A stretch of 64,000 nucleotides of DNA from Bathynomus jamesi (lineage: Eukaryota; Arthropoda; Malacostraca; Isopoda; Cirolanidae). Position numbers and translations under genes: made by a program. The DNA is taken from the NCBI GenBank assembly GCA_023014485.1, contig JAJOZX010000927.1, positions 149,001 through 213,000 of the forward strand, read 5' to 3'. Positions 1-11,888 of the stretch are shown here, piece by piece (the first letter of the stretch is position 1; every line of letters starts with the position of its first letter). The notes beneath the pieces are model-generated. The model saw nothing but the letters and a program-made list of their open reading frames with translations, did no database searches and was not told the origin of the DNA.

Positions 1-38
1 GGGGTCTGTATATTACAATTAGTACCATATTTAATTTT

Positions 39-317
39 TCAACTTTTGCTGCTACTGATTCTTTGTAGTTGTTTGAAGTACTTATAGCCATTTCTGCCAT
101 GTTTTTCGCGTGTAGAAATAGCACAGCTTCCTTTACGCTTTACTGTTCTGTCGGCTCGAAGTAAGTTATCGTCGTCAATTTGCATTTCTTTTTTGTCGAT
201 ACAAAACTCACAGTTTTCACAGTTCGCCTGGCAGCCCTTCAGATAAGTTTCTGTGAGGCATGTAAAGTCTGCTCTTGTTTCTTGCATGAGTCCTTTCAGG
301 TATGTGACTTTGTCCAT
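39..317 (-). CDS. Unassigned 92-codon ORF, cysteine-rich middle
   Basis: An open frame of 92 codons with four closely spaced cysteines around residues 29-39. I do not recognise it. There is no clear splice signal, no neighbour in the same frame and no repeat hallmark. It may be an exon, an old element fragment or chance. Codon content (Lys, Asp, Glu and Cys mixed) is less simple than the AT-shadow frames around it, which is the only reason to list it. Confidence 0.15.
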   Translation of the reverse strand: MDKVTYLKGLMQETRADFTCLTETYLKGCQANCENCEFCIDKKEMQIDDDNLLRADRTVKRKGSCAISTREKHGRNGYKYFKQLQRISSSKS

Positions 318-1225
318 GGAATGGTTTGGTTTAACACCCTAAATATTGTCTAGGATTATTTTTATTTTTTCGCTTTCATCTTTCCCTTTAAGTAGTTCAG
401 ATTCGTTTTCTAATGGTGGTGCATGTTTCATTGCCTTGTGATCCTCAGAGAATTTTCCTTTCTTTATCTGTTTCTATACTTGTCCCGATATCGCATGAAA
501 TTTCTTTCTGTATGCATTCTGTACGGCTCTCGAATGGCCGTATTTGACCGTATTTGCTGGGTGGTATTTAGTAGTTGAATTGTGTTGACTACGTCTAAAA
601 AATTGGTAGCCTTGTCTGTTGCTGGTTTTACCTACTCACCTGCGTGTTCCTTTGAGAGTGATGGTAACGGCATTTTTGCCCGTATTTGCATCTCCCATAT
701 CTTGCATAAGTTTTACGGTTAGTAAAGTGGTGGCACTTGCATTTTATTCGAATTTACAAAATCCATTTTTGTAATGGAAGTTACATAAAGTGAAATGTGT
801 ATAAATGCATTGCTTAGCCCGGTATCGGCAATGCCCTTTTTCATAATATTTACATATGATATTTTCTAGTTCTTGTCGTCTGTTTATTTTCTATTTTTAG
901 TTTTTGTCCTCCTCTTATCATTATCCTCGTTAGGCAGTTTTTCCATATCACAGATTGTATTTGGTCTTTGTTCGTTCTTTTACAATAGCGACTTCTTTCC
1001 TTGTTACATTTTCATTTGTCCCTCTCTCATCCACACCGTTTTGCTTCGGGACATTTTGGTCCTCTTTTTATCCCATTATTCTCTCCTTTTCTTTCGCATT
1101 CGTATTCGTGTTCTCCATTTCTTTAAATATCGCAAATGAGTTTACAGTTTCAGTACATGCGTCACACAGAAATTTGATGCCCGTGATTTGTTTTGCGTTC
1201 GACACAAGGATTTTTTCCTATCATC
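318..1225. other. AT-rich stretch, no gene seen
   Basis: Pyrimidine-rich on the plus strand around 860-1120. The frames open there are Phe/Leu/Ser-rich shadows of T-rich DNA. No element ends or exon-like segments were recognised. Confidence 0.4.
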
Positions 1226-1983
1226 TAGGGTTGGCAGTGCTCTGAGTTTGCTGGCTCCAGCTCCGGAGTGCTCCAGTGATTCAGCTCCTGCTCCACTAAC
1301 CCCAGCTTTATATCTTAAGTTGCTCCAGAGTACGATCTTGCTCCAGACTGATACTTTAGCGTCTTTTATTGCGCTACAGCTCAAAATATACAAAAACTGA
1401 ATGCACATTAGGATAGTAAAATCATTAAGGCTAGTAATCTAATAAATACTAAGTGCTTGCCTCACTTATACAGCTTCAATTTTAGTTGGTCAGAGTAATG
1501 GTTTTAGGGTGCTCAAAAGTACCTGCTTTTTATGACATTCTAATCTATTATAAAAAACGCGTCATTTTTCGTAACCGTACGATTTACTATCCATATTTGG
1601 CAAACTGGTACGGTCAGAATACTATATTACGATTAAAAAATATTGTACGCACATTCGTACACTAAACATTAGCGGTCCGGTTTCTTTACAACAAGAATTT
1701 TACATGCTCAAAGAAAACCGTTCAACGTCAAACCGTCCAAAACACCAATCGCTAGTGATAGCTCCTATTCTCTAAACTTGCTCTACTATAAGTGGAGCAG
1801 CTTCAGGCTTTGGCTCCAGTTCCAAGTTCCGGAGCGCTCCGATAAGTCTGGCTCCAGCTCTGCTCCGGCTCCACAATCCCAACTCCGACTCCGGCGCAAA
1901 GGTTAAACAATTGGCCTGTTCCATTCCGGCTCCGAATCTTGGAATTGGCTCCTGGCTCCGGAGCCGGAGCACTGCCAATCCTA
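1226..1983. mobile_element. Non-autonomous hAT element with GGCTCC-type subterminal repeats
   Basis: The ends are TAGGGTTGGCAGTGCTC on the left and the complement of TAGGATTGGCAGTGCTC on the right. An exact 8-bp direct repeat, CTATCATC, flanks it at 1218-1225 and 1984-1991. The terminal pattern and 8-bp duplication are those of hAT elements. Many copies of a GGCTCC/GGAGCC hexamer fill about 60 bp inside the left end and over 150 bp inside the right end, as in other hAT subterminal binding-site arrays. The 758-bp interior holds no transposase, so it would depend on an enzyme supplied elsewhere. Confidence 0.88.
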
Positions 1984-2480
1984 CTATCATCCCAATTCAT
2001 ACAGATAAAGTCGTGCAATTTTTTACAGTAATCACACCTGATTGCAACATTTTCAGTTGTTTCTAAATTACACAAGTTGCAAATTAAGTAAGAATTTTAA
2101 CAAATGGCCGTGTTATTTACTACCGTAGTCGCTCAAAACACACGTACACAATTTTTTTTTTCCTTTCGCTGGGAGTCGGTCACGAGGGTTTGGGTTTTAT
2201 AATCTTCTTCCTGCTTTGTTCCAAACTTTTCTCAAATGCCAACCGTATTTCGATTAAATACGAGTATATACTTTAAACTTGTGATAATTTATGTACACTA
2301 TTGCACTTTCTTACATTCAATGAATTTCACTTCATAATTTATATGCACGGATTCACTAATACTTTATACACTTTCGGCTGCAGATTGAAAAAACCGCCGA
2401 GAAGTTATTTCCTTCTTATTTTGATATTATGAAAATACAGAGAGAGAAACAAAGCGTCCAGTCCCCACGAGTTATAAACA

Positions 2481-2483
<3 letters not shown>

Positions 2484-2519
<36 letters not shown>
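2484..2519. repeat. (TA)n microsatellite
   Basis: About 18 uninterrupted TA units directly abutting the foldback element on its left. Confidence 0.95.
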
Positions 2520-2522
<3 letters not shown>

Positions 2523-3219
2523 CAACAACCCACAAAATCCGGTTTTTCTTATGTAGAATTTAAATCTGAATCTATTTTCTTCTAGGGTATTTCTTGTGCA
2601 AATTGATATTAACGGAGATATAAGCAATATTTGGATCGATTAAAATCGATTGAAATAGTATAGTGGTAATTATTCGTTTTACCCCCGCGGGTCGATTTTG
2701 ATATAAGAATAGGTTTTCCTGGTGTATTTTGGTGTTTTATTCAAATCTGACCTTCATTTCTTGTACAAATGAATTATTGAATGCCCGGTTAGGTTAATTG
2801 AATGCCCGGTTAGGTCAACTGTACGCCCTTGATGATTGGTTAGGTTGTCATGATATTTTCGTTATTTGGGTTAAGTCATGATATTTCCATTAAAACTAAG
2901 GAAAATATCACGACAACCTAACCAATCATCAAGGGTGTAAGGTTAACCTAACCGGGCATTCAATAATTCATTTTCACAAGAAATGAAGGCCAGATTTGAA
3001 TAAAACACCGAAATACACCAGTAAAACCTATTCTCATATCAAAATCGACCCGCAAGGTAAAACTAATAATGACCACCATACTATTTCAATCGATTTTAAT
3101 CGATCCAAAAATTGCTTATATCTCCGTTAATATCAATTTGCACAAGAAATACCATAGAAGAAAATAGATTCAGATTTAAATTCTATATAAGAAAAACCGG
3201 ATCTTGTGGGTTGTTGTAT
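2520..3219. mobile_element. 700-bp foldback (palindromic) element
   Basis: Two arms of roughly 340 bp are near-perfect reverse complements, beginning ATACAACAACCCACAA and ending with its complement. TA lies on both sides, consistent with a TA-target transposon. The arms contain two copies of a 21-bp unit (TTGAATGCCCGGTTAGGT) and a core with GATTGGTTAGGTT and GATATTTTCGTTA near the axis. The same core recurs near 32.1, 33.0, 35.7 and 42.3 kb. No ORF. Confidence 0.8.
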
Positions 3220-3257
3220 TATATGAAAAATTAAGTAAATGATGAGTTATAACCCAC

Positions 3258-3522
3258 AAATCAGTTCATTCTGATGAAGGTCAAGCGTGTCACTCCACCT
3301 GAGACCTACAGTTTAACGTGGAATCCGAACCACGCCCCACCATTAGCCCAGCGCCTTAACCACTAGGCTACCCAGGATTTCCATGTATGTACCAAATAAT
3401 TTTTTTTATTGTGTGGAAGGATGAACATCTGGTTTTTGCTCGCGCCACCTGCCGTCACCGGGTCTCGATTCTGGGGCCGATAGACTCGTAGTCAGCGACG
3501 CTATGTTAGGCTGGGATAGGTT
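3258..3522 (-). repeat. Dimeric tRNA-derived SINE
   Basis: Read on the minus strand, two tRNA-like units follow each other: one with GCTGACTACGAGTC and AATCGAGACCC, then GTAGCCTAGTGGTTAAGGCG (box A-like) with GTGGTTCGGATTCC (box B-like). The same two-unit order, joined by ATGTTCATCCTTCCACACAA, occurs on the plus strand at 40.1-40.4 kb, so this is a family and not a tRNA gene pair. Neither unit has a paired acceptor stem. Transcription by RNA polymerase III is expected for the class. Confidence 0.8.
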
Positions 3523-3568
3523 CAGTTAGTAAGGTTAGGATTATTATTTTTGTCGAGGTCGCGCGCTC

Positions 3569-3588
3569 TAGGTTAGGTTAGGTTAGGT
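3569..3588 (+). repeat. Short interstitial TTAGG telomere-like repeat
   Basis: Four tandem TAGGT units (arthropod telomere repeat TTAGG in another register). Too short to mark a chromosome end. Confidence 0.6.
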
Positions 3589-3924
3589 GTGTGGATATGT
3601 ATATATCAGCATGTTGCATCACATTAGGTGCCTCTAAACCTTATATACTTTCAATTTTTTTCATTTTTTATATTTTAAAATGGTGGCCGTTAAAGTTCAT
3701 AGTTTGACGTCATATTATTTTTATTTTTCATTTAATTTTTTTATCTTTTTTTTTAATCAAAATCCATTAACAGATTAAGATTTTATCAGGGATTAAGAGA
3801 TCTTACCAAGGATTAAAATTTTGCTCTACTGGCACTCCCCTCTGGCAGTCCTTTTTTCCCCTCTGGCATTCCCCTCCTCTCAGGCACACACCCCACCAGT
3901 CAGCGTTATTTTTTTACCACTGTT

Positions 3925-5335
3925 TGGAATGCAATTTTTTTATGCAGGAAGGAGGGACCAAGGGCGGGCAAATGCCCACAAAAGCGACCCCCCCCCCACC
4001 TAATAGAAGAAGAAGAGAGCCAAAATCAAGGTGCAGGGTTTTCGAGATGTCTGGACACTCTGCATTTGAAAGATTGGAGGTCATACACAGGGAGGAAGAC
4101 GGACTGAGGAAGATTGTTCCAGAGTTCACTGGATGAGTACATGAAAGATTGAAAATACCGATTAACCCTTGTGTTAATGAAAGAGTTGGACAGAAAATGA
4201 ATGAGAAAGTGTCGAAAGTCTGGTGCTGCGTGCTCTCCTTAAAGGAGGAGGCATGCAGTTAGAGAATTCAGAAGAGCATTATCCGTTATAATACCAATAG
4301 TAAAGAGAGAATGAGGCAACATTGCGGCAAAGAGAGAGGGATTGAAGACAGTCAATAAGAGGCGGGGAAGTGATGAGACGAAAAGCCTTTGGTTCCACCA
4401 GATCAAGTAGAGCTGTGTGGTTTGAGCCAACCCAAACCTGAGAAGCATACTCCATACGGAGGCGAACAAGACCCCTGTACAGAGACAGCAACTGAGCGGG
4501 GATAAAGAAACCGCGGAAGCGGTACAACGCACCTAACCTCTGAGAAGATGTTTTGGAAAGAGAGTATATGAGATCTTTCCAGGAAAGATCACGACAAAAG
4601 GAAATGCCAAGAATGTTAAGAGAAGAGGAAGGACTGAGTTGTGTATTGTTGAAAGTAAGGAGATAGTCGTGTGGAAGATTGTGACGCGTAGACAGATGGA
4701 GGAACTGAGTTTTTGAGGCACTGAAAGGCACAAGGTTTTCTCTGCCCCAATCAGAGACAGCAGAAAAAAACAGAGGTCAGGTGTGCCATAGCCATCCTAC
4801 GCGAAGCATGGTGTGACTGTTGCTTTGCAAAGCGGATGAAGAATTGAAGAGTGGAATCATCGGTATGGGAGTGGATAGGACAAGAAATACAACTTAATTG
4901 ATCATTGATAAATAAAAGGAAAAGAGTGGGTGACTGGATAGAACCCTGAAGAACACCACTGTTAATAGCTTCAGGAGAAGAACAGCGGATATCTACACTT
5001 TCGACCAGAAAGGAAATTAGCGATGAAGGCACGAATAGAAGGATAGAAACCGAAGGAGGGCAGTTTCGAAATTAAAGATTTGTGCCAAACTTTATCAAAA
5101 GCTTTCGATATGTCTAGCGCAATAGTAAAAGTTTCACCGAAATCCCGAAAGCAGGATGACCAAGAGTCAGAGATATGCAAGAAGATTGCCAGTAGAGTGT
5201 CCGTTTTCTGATGATCTGAAAGAAGATTGTGAGGAGAGAGGTGTTTAAGAATCTTTCTATTAAGGATAAATTCAAAAGCTTTAGAAAGACAAGAAATCAA
5301 AGCAATTGGACGATAGTTGGAAGGTTGAGGGCGGT
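3925..5335 (-). pseudogene. Non-LTR retrotransposon (LINE family A), reverse transcriptase 3' half, 5'-truncated
   Basis: Three frame-broken segments on the minus strand read in order as a jockey/RTE-like reverse transcriptase. 5300-4971 carries the palm motif ALDISKAFDKVWHKSL. 5032-4751 carries GVLQGSIQSPTLFLLFIND and a TDDS catalytic box where YADD is expected. 4731-4279 carries the thumb and connection region ending YASQVWVG. The C-terminal tail continues to about 3930 (residues like LPPSVFDLQSFKRRVSRHL on the sense strand), ending near a T-run that may mark its 3' end. The endonuclease half is missing and the 5' side is cut by the (TA)n and hAT insertion at 5.34 kb. Other 3' ends of the same family lie at 6.8-7.2 kb and 39.1 kb. 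Inactive. Confidence 0.8.
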
Positions 5336-5336
5336 C

Positions 5337-5360
5337 ATATATATATATATATATATATAT
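5337..5360. repeat. (TA)n microsatellite
   Basis: TA run that ends exactly where the hAT element starts. A matching run (6654-6682) follows its other end, so the element sits inside a TA tract. Confidence 0.9.
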
Positions 5361-6653
5361 TAGTGATGTAGGTCACATCCGCATCCGCATCCGCATCCGC
5401 GGAACATCCGCACATTTTCTCGCATCCGCATCCGCACTTTGGACTGCGGATGTCGTGCGGATGTGGACCGTTGAGATAAAATGTCATTAATAAGCGGAAA
5501 TTATCAAATTCTACTATATTAATAGAACTAGTTCATTGTGCGCAAAAGTGATGCAAGCGACAAGACGAGAGGCTGTTCTTGTATGAAGTTACTCTCTTGC
5601 AACCTACTTAGATCCACGTTACAAAGCTAAGTTATTTTCACCTAGTACATTAGAACGAGTTAAATCATCACTTGGCAAAGCAGTTGAAGAGCTTCAATCT
5701 CTTGAATCTGTCGCTTCGCCACCCACCAAAAGAATAAAGTTTCAGTGACAGAACCAACACCTTCAACAAGCAAATCTATCACAGAATCTGTCTCTCAGTT
5801 TCTTGAGTCAAGCAGCAATGACGAGACCTACGCGATGTCAAAAGATGTAGTAAAAATGATCGAGAGCTATCACCAAGAAAAACGCCTGGCTGCATGTGAC
5901 AATCCTATTAGTTGGTGGAAAAATACGCAGAATATCTATCCATACTTGAGTAAATTTGCAAGGAAACATTTAGCCTGTCCTCCAACAAACGTACCAAGCG
6001 AGAGATTATTTAGCAGTGCTGGATTAATATATGATGAAAAGAGAAACAGACTGGCAGCAGAAAAGGCAGAAAAATTAATGTTCCTTAAGCATAACCTTCC
6101 TATAATGAAGTTTGAACATTAAACGATGAACATCTTAGTTTACTTTATTTTAATTACTCATTTATAAATATGCCTAATAAAACTTTAAACTTAATATAAA
6201 TAGTTATCAAGCTAATTAAAGATCTCTTTCTATAAGGGTGGAGGTTGGGGAAAGAGGTCGGTGGGGTGCATTTGAGTTGGGTTCACGTCCCGCATCCTGG
6301 TAACACAATTATGGTTTCTAATTGTGGCTGAAACTCAACAAAATATAACGAATTTATTTGCAGACGAATTCACTAATTGATTTCTATATTAGTTAGATGC
6401 TTGATATTATTTTATATGTTCAGAGAAAAGTACAGCAATTATTGTACAATTAATCAATTATACTACATTATAGTTACAGCTCTCTCTATATAATAACTTA
6501 TTATATACGTTAAACACAACAAATCTCGAATATATCCTAAAAAATAACGAAAATGTAGACATCCGCATCCGCATCCGCGGATGTTGAAATCAAACATCCT
6601 CATCCTCATCCGCATCCGCGGATGTGAAAAAAATGACATCCGCTACATCACTA
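5361..6653 (+). mobile_element. hAT element, internally deleted, GCATCC subterminal repeats
   Basis: Ends are TAGTGATGTAG and its complement CTACATCACTA. Immediately inside both ends are arrays of the hexamer GCATCC/GGATGC. TA tracts on both sides would hide an 8-bp duplication (ATATATAT). At 1293 bp it is too short for a full transposase, but it keeps the C-terminal part of one. The element at 52,335-59,528 has the same terminal 11-mer but a different hexamer array, so they are related families. Confidence 0.85.
5600..6122 (+). pseudogene. hAT transposase C-terminal fragment
   Basis: The region opens with LDPRYK, a conserved hAT block, then reaches a stop at about 5748. The adjoining frame 5745-6122 continues with the C-terminal hAT dimerisation domain: WWKNTQNIYPYLSKFARKHL and PSERLFSSAG, the most conserved hAT signature. 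The BED finger and most of the RNase-H-like catalytic core are gone, so this copy cannot make an active enzyme. The closest relative in the window is the minus-strand fragment at 52,684-53,148, which shares IYDEKRNRL. Confidence 0.85.
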
Positions 6654-6776
6654 ATATATATATATATTATATATATATATATGGGATTTGTTTCCTGATA
6701 GTAAAACTTAGCATTATCATTATCATTGTTATATAATATTTAACAATCATATCCATTTATTTTACACAAACAAGAT

Positions 6777-7201
6777 GGCTTTCCTTTTGTTCGACCTATG
6801 TCTTAAATCCCTCTCTCTCTTCGCCGCAATATTGCTTCAGTCTCTTTTTTCAATCGCTATTATAACAAACACTGCTCTTCTGAACTCTCTAACTGCGTGC
6901 CTCCTCCTTTAAGGAGAGCACGCAGTATCAGACTTTCAACACAGTCTCATCCCTTTTCTGTCTAACTCTCCAACGCAAAGATTAATCGGTATTTTCAGTC
7001 TTTTATCTGCTCAACCGGTCAACTCTGAAACAACCTTCCTCAGTCCATCCTTCCTTCTGTCTATGACCTCCACTCTTTCAAACACAGAGTGTCCAGACAT
7101 CTCGACAACTTTGGCCCTTTATTTCGGTATTCTTTTCCTCCTACTATAGGGTGAAGGCACTTTTGTGGGCGTTTGCCCTTGGCCCCTTCTTCCTTTTTTT
7201 T
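6777..7201 (+). pseudogene. LINE family A, 3' end only
   Basis: The sense strand reads as the reverse-transcriptase C-terminus of the same family as 3.9-5.3 kb: RRNIASVSF, then LRRARS, then NNLPQSILPSVYDLHSFK, interrupted by stops. A self-complementary block sits at the centre (CTGCGTGC, TCCTTTAAGGA, GCACGCAG, 6894-6924). The copy ends in a T-run at 7190-7201. It is a dead 5'-truncated insertion. Confidence 0.7.
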
Positions 7202-7479
7202 TAAACAGTTTTAAAGATTTTCTTGAAACCGATAAAATGATGGATCCGAAAACGTATGACCTCTGCATGCAGATGTCCGATTCACATTCAGAAGAAATAG
7301 AGAATGTGGCTGCCATCAACAATTGCCATTTCGCATTTTCATCTGGAATGAAGCCTGAACCTATTTATATTAAAAACTTTTGTTGTATATTAGTTTTCAT
7401 TTCAGAGAGTACAACACGCCAAAGAACTGAAAAGAAAAATAATGCGAAACGTGTACATCAACAAGGCTTGTGAAAAAAA
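7202..7479. other. No recognisable gene
   Basis: An open frame of 102 codons runs across 7165-7473 but starts inside the LINE tail. Its second half resembles nothing I know. Confidence 0.3.
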
Positions 7480-7656
7480 GTAGCTACTAACTTTTTGCTC
7501 TCACAAAAAAAAAAAAAAACTGGTACAAGTTACAAATATTCATGACTTTTTGTAACTAGTTACAGTTACAATTACTCGGCCGGAAAATTTAAGTAGTTAT
7601 CGTTGCATTTACTAAAAAGGTAACAATTACTGAGTAACTAGTTACGTCACAGCCCT
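7480..7656. mobile_element. Probable hAT element end with GTAACT repeats
   Basis: The right edge reads as the complement of CAGGGCTGTGACGTAAC, a hAT-like terminus. Repeated GTAACT/AGTTAC motifs lie over the preceding 120 bp, as in hAT subterminal arrays. The left terminus and target duplication were not found, so the limits are uncertain. Confidence 0.4.
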
Positions 7657-8960
7657 GTATAAAAATGATATAAAAATCCATCCATTCGTTTAATCCATAA
7701 CTTTTTAGGTTTAACTGTAAAATATTTTGTTAACAATTTTATTACTCAGTGGAAGAATCATGGTTTGGTCGACAAGCGTACATAAGGAATACTCAGGAGA
7801 AAAGTGTTTTTATCATTCAGAAATTTAAAATTAGTATTGGAAGGGAAACCTCGCAGTTGTATTTTTATAATGGGAGAGTGAGTGTTTGCTGAAACTGTAT
7901 ATTAGTTTTTGTGTATCCTTCATTAACCTTTTAACGATGGGTTTATGTTTCTTTAAACCAAACAGTGTGGGGTTTATTGTTATTCAAATCTAAATATTTT
8001 AATAACTATTCACCGAAATGACACGCATTTTGGATTCTTTTACCGACAACTAAACAACACCTATATAAACATGTAGAACTTTCTGTACTTTTTTGTTTAG
8101 TTTCAGTGACAAAGGAGTGGCAAGAAGAGAATCGCTTCGTCTACTTTTCAACTAATTTCGGACTACTGCCAGCGTACGCTTAAAATACTTATTTTTTGGA
8201 GAGTATATTTAGCCCTTCCTTTTACTCTCCGTTTTAAAGTTGACATAAAGGACAGTTTTTAGAGTGATAGTGAGTTTCTCTTATCACTCCATTATTACTT
8301 CTTCAAATGGGTGGGAATAAGGTGATAAGCAATATCTTCAATTTGACTAATCTGCAATAGTACCATTAGGTTTGTAAACTGTAAACGTTCGTTTTTATGT
8401 GTTTATTCCATAAATGGTAAATAATAAATGTTATTCATTTATTTTTCTTTGAGTTCTTAAATTTGTCTAACGAAACTTTACATTTCAGTCATCACTGTTT
8501 ATTTTTTATTTATTTTTTTTTGTTTTAACTTTGCGTGATTTTGTTAAATGTAAACAAAAAATCGTTGAAGAAAAACTTTCATAAACAAATGTATTAAAAT
8601 AAATATATTAAATTAAAAATAAATTCCATCAAAATATGATAATTTCGTCGTAGTGAATTGACATTATCTTTACGATATTTGAAGAGAACCGATAAAAATG
8701 GGTCATTGTTGAAGAAACATAAAAGAAGATAAGATTATTTAAGCAAATTTTAATACAGATACCGAACTGTCAACGCGTGTTTGAGTTCAGTTATACTTTC
8801 GTTAAAGGTATAAAAAGAAGAGACATTTTTAACTATATTAAACTCAGCGTTGCCTTAACGACATACCATGTAAATGTGCCAAGTGTAAAATTAATTAAAT
8901 ATTAACAACGGTTTCTCATCATAAAAGAAGTAATCATATAACCATCTCTGAAGTTGTACT

Positions 8961-8970
<10 letters not shown>
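7657..8970. other. AT-rich intergenic or intronic DNA, nothing recognised
   Basis: No open frame of note, no element termini, no exon-like signal. Confidence 0.4.

Positions 8971-8971
<1 letters not shown>

Positions 8972-9019
<48 letters not shown>
8972..9019. repeat. (TA)n microsatellite
   Basis: About 24 TA units. Confidence 0.95.
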
Positions 9020-9022
<3 letters not shown>

Positions 9023-9155
9023 TTCATCGGGCGTATGAATCACTGTAAATGATACGAACTCTGAATTCGTATCCCATTTGTAGCTTTGTGTAAAAGTATG
9101 GAAATGGATAGTTCACGAATTTACTGAAAATTTTGCGCATTCTAATCATATTGCC

Positions 9156-9325
9156 ACCCCCTCGGATCTCAGTGGGTAATACCGTTTCCCATTAAGCGAA
9201 ATGGAAACACTGAGGTCGGGGGTCCGACTCCCGATAGTGCTGGTAATAATAATAATAATCCAGGAGTTAGCGTAAAGAAGGTGTTAGTTGGCCTGATCGT
9301 TGTGCCAGTTTGTGGCCCTATTAAC
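9156..9325 (+). repeat. tRNA-derived SINE (family 2)
   Basis: The tRNA-like head has a box A-type segment (CTCAGTGGGTAATACCG), a variable-arm region (GCGAAATGGAAACACTGAGG) and box B-like GGGGTCCGACTCCCG. After a short (AAT)n comes a body with CCAGGAGTTAGCG and GTTGGCCTGATCG. Related copies lie at 21.73-22.05 kb, where box B reads GGTTCAACTCC. Confidence 0.75.
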
Positions 9326-9440
9326 TGATTATTATCCAATCATATTCGAGATTATTGCACAGAAAAGCATATTTGTCAGTTTTTCAGTTTTTAAATGAAT
9401 TATAATGAACAAGTGTTAGTAATTGCGTTTATAATCGTAA

Positions 9441-9516
9441 TATAATGAGTTACAAGTACTAAAACCGAACATAATATAATATAATGAGTTACAAGTACTA
9501 AAAACGAACATAAAAT
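9441..9516. repeat. Tandem duplication, about 38 bp, two copies
   Basis: TAATGAGTTACAAGTACTAA is repeated with its flank, ending ACGAACATAA. Confidence 0.7.
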
Positions 9517-9754
9517 AATCTTAATTGTACACAATTTTGAAAATTGTGAAATATCCTTATAAGAATCTGCATAGTTCCAAAATGCATAAAATATGTTTTG
9601 GTGGGAAAAACAAGATAATAATTTTATATTATTTTCATTACCTGAAACATATTTCAACACCTGAGTGAACTCGTAATGCTTTCGTGACCAGAGGTGGTTT
9701 TAAGTGTTATCTACCCTGTACTCGAGTCATTACGCCAAATCATGCGTTATTATG

Positions 9755-9760
<6 letters not shown>

Positions 9761-9808
<48 letters not shown>

Positions 9809-9810
9809 AT
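9761..9810. repeat. (TA)n(TG)n compound microsatellite
   Basis: A TA run passes directly into a TG run. Confidence 0.95.
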
Positions 9811-10069
9811 GTGTTTTACAGGCCAAAATACTAAAGGTATATCGGATATTTATGAGACTTGACGAAACACATTAAATATTGCATATGAACTGTATATAGA
9901 AAAGTTTTAGTGACGAAATTGTCGAGTGTATTAATTAATAATTTGACAACTCTTTCACTAATGAATGCAACAGCAGCTTCCTTTCAGAATTGAGAATGGT
10001 GAGTTGTTACAGTTAAGGACAATAATTTAAGTCAATGTTCATATTCTAAAACCTCTTAAGTAGCTATAA

Positions 10070-10071
10070 TA

Positions 10072-10102
<31 letters not shown>

Positions 10103-10103
10103 T
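10070..10103. repeat. (AAT)n microsatellite
   Basis: About eleven AAT units. Confidence 0.95.
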
Positions 10104-10439
10104 ATTGGGTTGTCTAACCTCTTTCGAACTAGCAAGGACCATGTGACGGAGGGGACGTACAGTTTTGCAGGTGATACGAATCATCTGCGGATCTCTACAT
10201 CATCTACATCAAACAAAACATTAGCAAAAACGCAACTATGTTTTGAATGTGCGATAATTCTTGCAAGGAGTCCTCCCAGAGAAGGAAATCGGCAGAGGTG
10301 GATCAACTGCTTGGTCACCTCGTTCACCCGCCTCTTCTCATTGGACTACTTTTAAGGGGACAAGCTAAAAATATTGTTTACCCCATCAAAATCGCACTTA
10401 CTGGTTGAATCTAGGGCCAGGATCACAAATGCAATTCAT

Positions 10440-10668
10440 GAAAATTACTCAGCACCAACTGGAAAATGTTTTCAAACAATTGCAAATTTTGATTGAACGA
10501 TGTATCGCGAAAGATGGCGGTTACGTTGAGGCCTAGAAATTTGTAAATTAGTGTTAAAACTTAATAGTTACGTTTTCATATACTGTTTACATTTTGGTTC
10601 TATCATTTGTACATAAAAAATTATCAAAGTTTAATGTCACACAAGGACTTTGTAACCACTCTGTATAT
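10440..10668 (+). pseudogene. Possible mariner-like 3' relic
   Basis: A short frame reads VFKQLQILIERCIAKDGGYVE, resembling the basic/Gly C-terminus of mariner-type transposases (family pattern xCIxxxGGxFE). About 150 bp later GGACTTTGTAACCACTCTGTA resembles a mariner inverted end before a TA. The 5' part is unrecognisable, so this is tentative. Confidence 0.35.
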
Positions 10669-10669
10669 A

Positions 10670-11450
10670 ATGTGCCTCATTTATCTGCATTTCTATTATT
10701 TTAAGTTTATTTTATTTTCCATTTGTAGTAATAGAAAATAATTCAGCATTGACAATTGATATTATAATCTCGTATTGTTTACCAATTCTTTTATTTTTCT
10801 ATTATTTCTAAGATCATCTAAATTTTCATTGGAAATGACAGAAATTAATTCAATTTAATTTTATTTTAAAGTACATTATTTCTATTTATCCCCTTATTTC
10901 AGATTGTAAAAACTGAAATGAATCTCAAAGATTTAGGCTTGAAAAATTCTCATGCTTTCCAACGGCATAATCAGACAAGAATGTTTTGATTACATGACTT
11001 GGCATTGAATACAAATTCAAATATAAATGTCAATATTCTGTCAATCTATGGAGTGTCGCTTAAACCATTAATACTGTATATCTTATGACTTATGTAAAGT
11101 ATTCTTTCTGGATACATTATTACAATTATAAAATTTGCTCGCATTATATTGGTTACGTTCGCAAAGAAATAGAAGAGAAGTAAATATTTTTGTAAAATTG
11201 TACGATTAATTACACTGCCCTGCGAATTCAAATTTTTTGCGAGTTGTTTCAATGAAAATGGTGATTCTAGGCAACAAAGACATGCTCTTTTCATCTGTAT
11301 ATTTAGTTTTTTCCCATCACATCTAGAGATTCCACAATCACACGTAACGTATAGATAAGAAAATGTTACCAATTGGATAAGAGAACAGACGAATCATATG
11401 GCAAATGTTATTCAATTCAAACATTTTACAGTAGTAATGCAACCCAGAAA
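10670..11450. other. AT-rich, no gene seen
   Basis: The frames in 11,046-11,586 look like low-complexity or shadow frames. A short (CA)n lies at 11,461-11,478. Confidence 0.35.
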
Positions 11451-11888
11451 CACATATTATACACACACACACACACATACTCACATTATTACTACATATA
11501 TACACTAATATATATAATACATGCAGATACGAATTTAAGTAAGATACAGTATATTTATATATAAAAATTGTGAATGACTGAACCAACCATTCATCAACAG
11601 TAGCGCATTGAATTTATTAGAGCAGTCAGTAGCTAAAGAAACTTCCTTTTCGTCGATTTTCTCCCGTGTACTGATTTCGATACATCTATCTTTAGATTCC
11701 AGCAATAGTCTACCATCATTCGAACATCCTATCCCATCCCATCCCATCTTCAGTTTCTGAAATACCCTGGTAAAATCTTTCGCCCTGTTCCTCGCTTACC
11801 GCGCCTAAGTTTTCAGGAAAAAATCAAGATGAGAGTCTAGGAAGTGTATCTTAACACTCATGTTACATCCCCCCAGCAAACGATATTT

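Noticed and set aside
1142..2075. Several 70-100 codon frames rich in Pro, Ala and Glu
   Set aside because: Shadows of the GGCTCC hexamer arrays in the hAT element.
3569..3588. Chromosome end (TTAGG telomere)
   Set aside because: Only four units, surrounded by SINE and LINE sequence.
3924..4136. Conserved antisense peptide MSGHSAFERLEVIHREEDGL seen at three loci (also 7.0 kb and 39.2 kb)
   Set aside because: It is the complement of the LINE family A coding tail (FKRRVSRHL region). Conservation follows from the sense strand.
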